The notes beneath the pieces are model-generated. The model had not been told where the DNA came from. It did no database searches and was given only the letters and a program-made list of their open reading frames with translations. The position numbers and the translations under genes were made by a program. Shown here piece after piece: positions 24,866-30,249 of a stretch of DNA of 30,249 nt. Positions within the stretch are counted from its first letter, which is position 1. Each line of letters starts with the position of its first letter. The stretch lies in contig DDEV01000126.1 in NCBI GenBank assembly GCA_002336855.1, forward strand, positions 15,112 through 45,360. Reading direction: 5' to 3'. This DNA is from Leucobacter sp. UBA1945. Lineage in GTDB: Bacteria > Actinomycetota > Actinomycetes > Actinomycetales > Microbacteriaceae.

Positions 24866-25235
24866 CTGTATCGATCCTTCAGCATCTGTGTGTACTTGAT
24901 ATCCGTAGGGCCGCTGCGAGGCAGTCGGCCTTGTCCATCTCAGCTGAGGCGGATGACGGGATCTTCACCGCATGGTTTCGGGGCGACCGCTTTGCGGTGA
25001 CGAACAGGTGAACCGGCGTGTCAGTTTCGACCCAAGCGGATGCTCTCGGCGCTTTGAAAAGTTCTGTAAGTCGGCTGATAATCCGCGTCACCTTTCGCGG
25101 TATCTCTCCTCTCATTACTTGATGGGGTTTGCCAGAGGCAGATTCCATCGCGCTAAAAGGGGAAGTAGCAACCGCACCCCGCGGGGGCAGAGATGCTCTA
25201 AATTTCGAACACTCGGTTGATACCAAGGAGAATGA
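24866..25235. promoter_or_regulatory. 370-bp divergent regulatory region between two surface-protein genes
   Basis: No convincing gene lies here. An 8-bp inverted repeat TCACCGCA/TGCGGTGA (24965-24972 and 24993-25000) is near the phosphoesterase side. A strong promoter faces right (25054-25082). The leader downstream contains CCGCG/CGCGG (25083-25100) and the palindrome CCCCGCGGGG (25177-25186). The ribosome site AAGGAG (25225-25230) precedes the ATG at 25236. The region is lower in GC than the flanking genes. Confidence 0.6.
25054..25082 (+). promoter_or_regulatory. Promoter of the glycine-rich surface protein gene
   Basis: TTGAAA (25054-25059) and GATAAT (25077-25082) are separated by 17 bases, and each matches five of six consensus positions for -35 TTGACA and -10 TATAAT. 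Transcription from about 25089 would give a leader of roughly 147 bases. Confidence 0.7.
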
Positions 25236-27299
25236 ATGACTCACACGACAAAGGGTGCGATGAAGTACCGGGCGGGGGCGATTCTTACGACCTCGGCTCT
25301 CATCGGCGCATCGTTCTTTGCCAGCGCAGGCGCGGCAAATGCCGATCCGGCTCCCGATGCACCCGTTACTACGGTAGGCGCCGGTCAGAACCAGACCGTC
25401 GTGGTTCCCGACGGCGTATGCTCGGTGAACTTTGCGATCGGTGGCGGCTATGGCGGCCTCGCAGTTGGTGAAACCATCACAGTTCCCAACCCTGATGACC
25501 CAGACAACCCCTCTGAAGAGGTTCCTGAACCAGACGGAGCTCGCGGCTCGGGTGCACTCATCAGCGGTCACCTCGACCTGCGTGGGCCCGGTGTTGCGTT
25601 CGGGGATTGGATCAACGAGATCGACGTGTCGACCGGCGGCAACGGCGTCAACAGCGGCGCAGGCGGCCTGAATGGCGGCGGCAACGGCGGCATCGGCGGC
25701 CACCAGGGCGGTGGTGGTGGTGGCTACACCACGCTCACCGTCGACGGCATGGCTCTGCTCCTCGCGGGCGGCGGCGGCGGTTCCGGCGGCGGCCACCAGT
25801 CAGGCTACGGTGCCGGCGGCAACGCCGGTTATCAGACCGATGACACTGCCGCGGCACAGTTCAATGGGCTTGACGGTGTTGCGTACAACGCGAAAGATGG
25901 CGGCGACGGCATGGATCTTCCGATCTCGCCTTCGACCGAACTCACCTCGACCACGGGCGGCGGCGGTGGCACCGCGACCAACGGCGGCGCTGGCGGCACC
26001 AACCCTCGCAGCGACACTTCTATTGCGCTGGGGTCGCTGGGCAACTTCGACGGATTTGCTGGCACTGCGCTGCAGGGTGGCAACGGCGGATACGACGGCG
26101 GCTTCGATACCGCGGGCGGCGGCGGTGGCGGTCTCTTTGGCGGCGGCGGCGGAGCCTCCTCCGAGGGGGCCGGGGCTTACACCGGCTCGGGCGGCGGTGG
26201 CGGCGCAAGCTGGATCGCAAACGAGGACCTTGGCGGTCGTATGACTGGCGTCGAGATCGATGGCAACCGCGAGCTCGTTTACGGCCCCGACGGCACCACC
26301 GTGACCCAGATCAACTCGTTCCCGGCATTCGCCGAGTTCGAGTGGGTCATGTGCGACTACGCACTCGCAATCGAGAAGAACGTCGTGGGCAACCCGGTCT
26401 ACGAAGTTGGTGCGACTGTTCGCTACGCCGTGACTGTCACCAACAACGGTGTTGACCCGATGGTCTTCGGCGACACTGTCACCCTCACCGACGATCTCGC
26501 CGCTGGCGGCACGCTCGTCTCGGTGACGGGACTTGACACCTCTGACCCGGAGGTGGGCGAGGAGATCCCGAACTCGGGCGCGATCGACCTGTTCGACGAG
26601 GTGCTCTACAAGGCTGCGGTGATTGACCCCGACACGCTCGAAGAGATCGCCCCTGCCGAGTACAAGCCAGTCGGTCTCGCCGTCGGCGAGTCTGTCACCA
26701 TCGAGTACGACGTCGTCATCACACAGGACATGGTTCCGGCAACAGGTGACGTCAAAGACATCGTGAACACGGTGTCGACCACGGATCGCGCGAGTGACGA
26801 GCCAATCACTGCTACGGCAACGGTCGTTCCGGCCGCTCCTGCGATGGAGCTGACGAAGACCTCCGACGTGCAGCGGGCAACTGCCGCAGGCCAGAAGATC
26901 ACCTATTCGTTCGTGGTGAAGAACACGGGCAACATCGCTCTCGAGGATGTCGCAATTGCCGAGGGCGAGTTCAGTGGCAAGGGCACATTGCCCACCCCGA
27001 CCTGCCCAACTGCACCTGTCGCGCCCGGCGCATCGACCACCTGCACTGCGGTGTACACGGTGCTCGAGGCCGACCTGACCGGTAAGGACCTGACCAACAC
27101 CGCTACTGCTTCGGCAAGCACCCCGATGGGTGCTCCCGTAGAGAGCAACGTTGCAAAGGCTGCGGTCGTGACCGTGGTTCCGCTGCCGAACACCGGTGGC
27201 CAGGCACCCATGGGCATCGCGATTGGTGCGATTGCGTTGCTTGCTCTCGGCGGCGGTCTGATGCTCGCGCGTCGCCGCAGCCAGGCTGCAGCGAAGTAG
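25236..27299 (+). CDS. Glycine-rich LPXTG surface protein with two DUF11-like domains
   Basis: This 687-residue wall-anchored protein has a signal peptide at 1 to about 36 (ANA/D). Residues about 50-345 form a glycine-rich domain with many GGxGG runs (dense at 133-200, 240-255 and 280-325) broken by hydrophobic strands such as TTLTVDGMALLLA. This pattern resembles the glycine-rich domain family whose glycine runs form polyglycine II helices. C62 and C373 flank it. Two DUF11-like beta domains follow: about 376-530 (LAIEKNVVGNPVYEVGATV) and 538-640 (MELTKTSDVQRATAAG). LPNTG (650-654), a membrane stretch and RRR complete a sortase signal. The role is probably adhesion or surface coating; the ligand is unknown. 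AAGGAG precedes the ATG. Confidence 0.9.
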   Translation: MTHTTKGAMKYRAGAILTTSALIGASFFASAGAANADPAPDAPVTTVGAGQNQTVVVPDGVCSVNFAIGGGYGGLAVGETITVPNPDDPDNPSEEVPEPDGARGSGALISGHLDLRGPGVAFGDWINEIDVSTGGNGVNSGAGGLNGGGNGGIGGHQGGGGGGYTTLTVDGMALLLAGGGGGSGGGHQSGYGAGGNAGYQTDDTAAAQFNGLDGVAYNAKDGGDGMDLPISPSTELTSTTGGGGGTATNGGAGGTNPRSDTSIALGSLGNFDGFAGTALQGGNGGYDGGFDTAGGGGGGLFGGGGGASSEGAGAYTGSGGGGGASWIANEDLGGRMTGVEIDGNRELVYGPDGTTVTQINSFPAFAEFEWVMCDYALAIEKNVVGNPVYEVGATVRYAVTVTNNGVDPMVFGDTVTLTDDLAAGGTLVSVTGLDTSDPEVGEEIPNSGAIDLFDEVLYKAAVIDPDTLEEIAPAEYKPVGLAVGESVTIEYDVVITQDMVPATGDVKDIVNTVSTTDRASDEPITATATVVPAAPAMELTKTSDVQRATAAGQKITYSFVVKNTGNIALEDVAIAEGEFSGKGTLPTPTCPTAPVAPGASTTCTAVYTVLEADLTGKDLTNTATASASTPMGAPVESNVAKAAVVTVVPLPNTGGQAPMGIAIGAIALLALGGGLMLARRRSQAAAK

Positions 27300-27314
27300 C
27301 TCTTCGCAAGTACT

Positions 27315-27350
27315 GAGCGGTGGCTTCGGATTCTTCCGAGGCCACCGCTC
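27315..27350. terminator. Strong bidirectional terminator between convergent genes
   Basis: GAGCGGTGGCTTCGGA (27315-27330) and TCCGAGGCCACCGCTC (27335-27350) pair over 16 positions, with one mismatch that is a wobble pair on one strand, around the loop TTCT. It is followed by TTACTTCT. It serves the surface-protein gene and the opposing sigma-factor gene. Confidence 0.85.
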
Positions 27351-27377
27351 TTACTTCTGTGTACTCGCCTTCGCGGC

Positions 27378-29303
27378 TCAGGCTTCGGAGAGCTCGAACA
27401 CCGTGTCAGCGGGGTCGGGCCCCCACGGGCCGAAGATAGGGGCGTCTGGATCGTCAACGTCGATGAACTGCTCGAATGCGGGGCCGCGGTACTCATTGGC
27501 ACATACGCGGAGCTCGAAGAAGTAGGTGCCGCCGTTGAGCAGCCTCAGACGTTGCACCGAGATGCCACTGCTGTTGAGCTGCACGGTTGCGGTCTGGCCG
27601 CTATAGACGGAGCTGACACAGACCTGTCCGTTTGCCGGGCCCTTCAGCTCGATCACGATTCCGCTGGTCGACGTCTCTGAAACTGGAAGCATCTCGTAGG
27701 GCGGGATGCCCTCGAAACCGGTGACACCAAGGGGGTTCACGATGAAGTGCCCCGAATCTGCAGCCCCGGCAGTGTCGCCCATGATTGCCCACACGAGGTA
27801 GTCATACGCTCCTGGCCGGTCCGCAGCGACGGTGCGCAGGTCAACGCTCCATGCACCAGAAGCACTGACGGGTATCACGAATTGCTCGGTGCGGGCCGGG
27901 CTTCCATTACTTGCTGCGGGAAGGTGCAGCTCGAGCGCAATTGTCGCACCGGGGCTCGTCGTGCCCGACAGCACCGGAGCGAGGTAGCCTTGCGAGGAAG
28001 GCGGATTGCTCATCCCGCTTCTGAGAGGGACTGCGGGATCGGAGTCGGGTTGCGGAAGCGGGGTGACAGGGCTCGCCGGACGCGGCGGGGGCAGATAAAA
28101 ATCGTCTGGTTCAGAGCCGCGCGTGAAGTCGATCGATGTGACCATAGGGTCGAGGTTGCCACGGCCAAGGTGGGGCGCCGTTGCAGGTGCGCTGACCGCC
28201 TCTGGCTGGCCAGTGCGCTTCCCCTGGTCAGGGTTCTCGGTCCCTCCCTGCGCGGTCGGGCTGCTGGTGGTTTCCTGATGGTCCTCAAGGGTGGGCAGGC
28301 CGGTCGTGAGGGTGCCGGTCGCGAGCAGCAGGCCGACGCTCGCGGCGATGAGCGTGGCGCCCACACCCACGCCCCCGATGAGCAGCGCGCCGCCACCCAC
28401 GCCGATGGCTGTCATTGAAGCGGAAGAAGCCGGAAGGGCGACGCCGAGCGCGGCGAAGCCCGCAACCGCGAGCGTGCCCGAGGTCATGTGCTTGTGCATG
28501 GTCTGCAAATCGTCGCAGAGCGCGCTGCAGGTCACGCAAGTTGCAAGATGCGCCGATACGCTACGCGGGAGCGACCCGGGTCGCCGCGAGATGAGCAGTT
28601 TCGGCAGTTGTTGCGCCACGTGTTCAGGGTGCTCGCGCAGCCAGGCAGGAATCTGATGCTCGAGCCAGCTCAGCCGCAACCCCGTGCGCGCCCTTCGGTA
28701 GAGCACTGAAACCGCGTTTGGCTTGATGCCGAGCTCTTGCGCGATAGCAGGCCGGGGCACCTCGTCGACCTCGACGAGCCAGAGCACGCGCTGCCAGCGC
28801 TCTGGCAGCGCACGAAACGCGATCAGCATCTCTTCGGCGTCGGTCTTCTCTTCGAGACGACTGAGGCCGTCGTCTTCGGCGACTACATCGATTTCTGCCG
28901 CGGGCTCGATGAGCTTTCCCTCACGGTACCAGCGCGCCGAAATATTGCGCATCACCGTGAAGAGGTACGCGCGAAACGCCGAATCCGGCCCGTTCTTCTT
29001 CACTGCGATCTGCTGGTAGAGCGCCATGAACCCCTCGGAGACCAGGTCTTCGGCATGCTCAGGAGTGAGACGCCTCGCCACGCGCAGCGCGGCGTCGACG
29101 TGCTTGACCCAGAGCGCCGTGTAGGCCGTGGTGTCGCCCCCGCGTAGGCGTTCGATGAGCGCCGCGTCGCCCTCAGCCGCATCTGAGCTGATTTGCTCAG
29201 CCTCGTCGCTCGCGTGTGACTCATTCTTGCCGAACAATGGCTGCAAATCGTCATGCATCTGCGCATCGGCAATGCCAGTACCGGCGACGTCTTCTTCGTT
29301 CAC
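27378..29303 (-). CDS. Sigma-70 family (ECF-type) sigma factor with membrane and extracytoplasmic extension
   Basis: This 641-residue protein is several times longer than ordinary ECF sigma factors (about 180). Residues about 58-130 are sigma region 2 (YTALWVKHVDAALRVARRL, EDLVSEGFMALY, RAYLFTVMRNISARWYR). About 155-212 is region 4 (ALPERWQRVLWLVEVDEV, AIAQELGIKPNAVSVLYRRAR). H252, C256 and C259 form the HxxxCxxC pattern of zinc-binding anti-sigma domains. Residues about 276-335 are hydrophobic Gly/Ala-rich membrane segments. A Pro/Ser/Thr-rich linker (340-435) leads to two probable beta-sandwich domains (about 438-525 and 545-615), the second with Cys 562 and 601. The start is GTG 29303, with GGGGAG before it. 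It probably acts as a membrane-held, signal-controlled sigma factor; this is inference. Confidence 0.85.
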   Translation of the reverse strand: MNEEDVAGTGIADAQMHDDLQPLFGKNESHASDEAEQISSDAAEGDAALIERLRGGDTTAYTALWVKHVDAALRVARRLTPEHAEDLVSEGFMALYQQIAVKKNGPDSAFRAYLFTVMRNISARWYREGKLIEPAAEIDVVAEDDGLSRLEEKTDAEEMLIAFRALPERWQRVLWLVEVDEVPRPAIAQELGIKPNAVSVLYRRARTGLRLSWLEHQIPAWLREHPEHVAQQLPKLLISRRPGSLPRSVSAHLATCVTCSALCDDLQTMHKHMTSGTLAVAGFAALGVALPASSASMTAIGVGGGALLIGGVGVGATLIAASVGLLLATGTLTTGLPTLEDHQETTSSPTAQGGTENPDQGKRTGQPEAVSAPATAPHLGRGNLDPMVTSIDFTRGSEPDDFYLPPPRPASPVTPLPQPDSDPAVPLRSGMSNPPSSQGYLAPVLSGTTSPGATIALELHLPAASNGSPARTEQFVIPVSASGAWSVDLRTVAADRPGAYDYLVWAIMGDTAGAADSGHFIVNPLGVTGFEGIPPYEMLPVSETSTSGIVIELKGPANGQVCVSSVYSGQTATVQLNSSGISVQRLRLLNGGTYFFELRVCANEYRGPAFEQFIDVDDPDAPIFGPWGPDPADTVFELSEA

Positions 29304-29316
29304 GTGTGCTCTCCCC
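29301..29316 (-). promoter_or_regulatory. Ribosome site that fixes the sigma-factor start at GTG 29303
   Basis: On the minus strand GGGGAG (plus-strand 29311-29316) lies 7 bases before the GTG at 29301-29303. A GTG at 29363 is in frame upstream but overlaps the predicted -10 element, so it would not be transcribed from this promoter. Confidence 0.65.
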
Positions 29317-29362
29317 AACGAGCGCCGAACTCTCGCAGCCTTCCCCCCGCATACGAGCGACA

Positions 29363-29393
29363 CTTATAGATCTAGATACCTAAAGAGTGTCGA
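29363..29393 (-). promoter_or_regulatory. Candidate promoter of the sigma-factor gene
   Basis: On the minus strand TCGACA (plus-strand 29388-29393) and TATAAG (29363-29368) are 19 bases apart; the shifted reading CTATAA gives 18. Both elements match the housekeeping consensus at five of six positions. Transcription from about 29356 would give a leader of about 53 bases to GTG 29303. Confidence 0.5.
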
Positions 29394-29454
29394 TGTTCGA
29401 AGAAAAGTGACGCGAACTTCAGAGATTTCTTAGATCTTTTTCCACAATACAAAA

Positions 29455-29497
29455 CGGGGCGTCTTCGCGCAGCAATAATCTGCGTGAAGACGCCCCG
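29455..29497 (-). terminator. Rho-independent terminator of the fumarase gene
   Basis: CGGGGCGTCTTCGCGCAG (29455-29472) pairs over 18 positions, with one wobble or mismatch, with CTGCGTGAAGACGCCCCG (29480-29497) around a 7-base loop. On the minus strand the stem is followed by TTTTGTATT, a good T-rich tail. It lies 22 bases beyond the fumarase stop. Confidence 0.88.
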
Positions 29498-29519
29498 CCA
29501 GAGAGCGCAGCGATGTGCG

Positions 29520-30249
29520 TTACTTCGCGACTCCCGGGTGCGTCATCGACAGCAGATCGAGCGCCTTGTCGAGGTCTGCCTCGGTGAGCTCGCCGCGCTC
29601 GACGAAGCCCATGTCGACTACTGCCTCGCGCACGGTGATGCCCTTAGCGACCGAGTGCTTTGCAACCTTTGCCGCTGCTTCGTAGCCGATGAGTCGGTTC
29701 AGCGGGGTGACGGTCGACGGGCTCATGCCGGCGAGAGCCGCGGCGCGTTCGATGTTCGCTTCGAGACCGGCGACGGTCTTGTCGGCGAGTACGATCGATG
29801 CGTTGGCGAGCAGACGGATCGACTCGAGCAGTGCGGTGCCCATGACGGGAATCTGCACGTTGAGCTCGAACGAGCCTGAAGCGCCAGCCCACGCGATCGT
29901 CGCGTCGTTGCCGATCACGCGAGCGCACACCATCAGCACGGCCTCTGGAACCACGGGGTTCACCTTGCCCGGCATGATCGACGAGCCGGGCTGCAGGTCG
30001 GGAATGTGCAGCTCTGCGAGACCCGTGTTCGGGCCCGAGCCCATCCAGCGAATGTCGTTGTTGATCTTTGTCAGCGAGACCGCGATGGTGCGCAGCGCGC
30101 CCGACGCCTCGACAAGGCCGTCGCGGTTTGCCTGGGCCTCGAAGTGGTTGCGAGCCTCGGTGATGGGCAGGCCGCTCGAATCGGCGATCTCGGCGATGAC
30201 CTTCTCGGGGAACCCGAGCGGCGTGTTGATGCCGGTACCGACCGCGGTG
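29520..30249 (-). CDS. fumC: Class II fumarate hydratase, C-terminal part (cut by window edge)
   Basis: The frame runs off the right edge, so only about the last 242 residues are present; the N-terminal half is outside. The enzyme interconverts fumarate and malate in the TCA cycle. The superfamily signature GSSIMPGKVNP is present, including the mobile loop with the catalytic Ser. The fumarase-specific run ASGSFELNVQIPVMG and the preceding NNDIRWMGSGP stretch favour fumarase over aspartase. The C-terminal domain ends with a short helix pair (ELTEADLDKALDLLSM). An internal ATG at 30044 is not the start, because conserved fumarase sequence continues upstream of it. Confidence 0.93.
   Translation of the reverse strand, partial: TAVGTGINTPLGFPEKVIAEIADSSGLPITEARNHFEAQANRDGLVEASGALRTIAVSLTKINNDIRWMGSGPNTGLAELHIPDLQPGSSIMPGKVNPVVPEAVLMVCARVIGNDATIAWAGASGSFELNVQIPVMGTALLESIRLLANASIVLADKTVAGLEANIERAAALAGMSPSTVTPLNRLIGYEAAAKVAKHSVAKGITVREAVVDMGFVERGELTEADLDKALDLLSMTHPGVAK

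Noticed and set aside
25089..25235. A cyclic-di-AMP or other known riboswitch in the adhesin leader.
   Set aside because: I could not match conserved motifs of any riboswitch class; only generic GC-rich palindromes are visible.
24879..25796. A 305-codon minus-strand frame spanning the divergent region and the start of the glycine-rich gene.
   Set aside because: It would overlap a strong promoter and a signal-peptide-bearing gene, and its product is Ala-rich low complexity caused by the opposite-strand glycine codons.
1..30249. CRISPR arrays, insertion sequences, tRNA or rRNA genes, prophage or defence genes.
   Set aside because: No regularly spaced repeats, transposase-like frames, RNA-gene signatures or phage and defence motifs were found on either strand.

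Overview
The window is high-GC DNA with dense, short-spaced genes. It carries a PIN-PhoH protein, LPXTG-type surface proteins, a sigma factor with a long membrane and extracytoplasmic extension, and several start codons preceded directly by a -10 box. All of this fits an actinobacterium, most likely Microbacteriaceae (Leucobacter-like). That placement is my inference from gene content and style; no rRNA or marker-gene comparison was possible.

Region 1 (about 44-11906) looks like a complete catabolic and uptake locus. A minus-strand 3-hydroxyacyl-CoA dehydrogenase is divergent from a zinc alcohol dehydrogenase that is coupled to an unusual SCP2-like/alpha-beta hydrolase fusion. A LysR-type regulator (minus) is divergent from a full branched-chain-amino-acid-type ABC transporter (two permeases, two ATPases, lipoprotein receptor). 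A cyclase-family metal hydrolase and an amidohydrolase of the deacetylase type follow. Both divergent intergenic regions carry the same inverted repeat, TGTGCA-N4-TGCACA, placed where a LysR-type activator would sit. This suggests one regulator controlling uptake and breakdown of one unknown small molecule, perhaps a cyclic amide, imide or acylated amine. No terminal pathway enzyme identifies the substrate.

Region 2 (about 12183-22145) reads as housekeeping and salvage metabolism: an acyl-CoA oxidase-like flavoprotein, proline iminopeptidase, an MTA/SAH-deaminase-family amidohydrolase, a copper amine oxidase with a Cys/His-rich tail, a PIN-PhoH ATPase, an acyl-CoA dehydrogenase, and a small TPR protein. 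Codon choice appears more uniformly GC-ending here than in region 1, so the junction near 11.9-12.2 kb may be an island edge.

Region 3 (about 22184-29400) is a cell-surface block. A secreted, sortase-signal metallophosphoesterase (purple-acid-phosphatase type) is divergent from a glycine-rich, DUF11-containing LPNTG surface protein. Facing that gene is a sigma factor fused to a zinc-finger-like segment, a membrane region and a beta-rich C-terminal domain, which looks like a membrane-tethered sigma factor. The window ends inside a class II fumarase gene (minus strand). Clear hairpin terminators separate most units.
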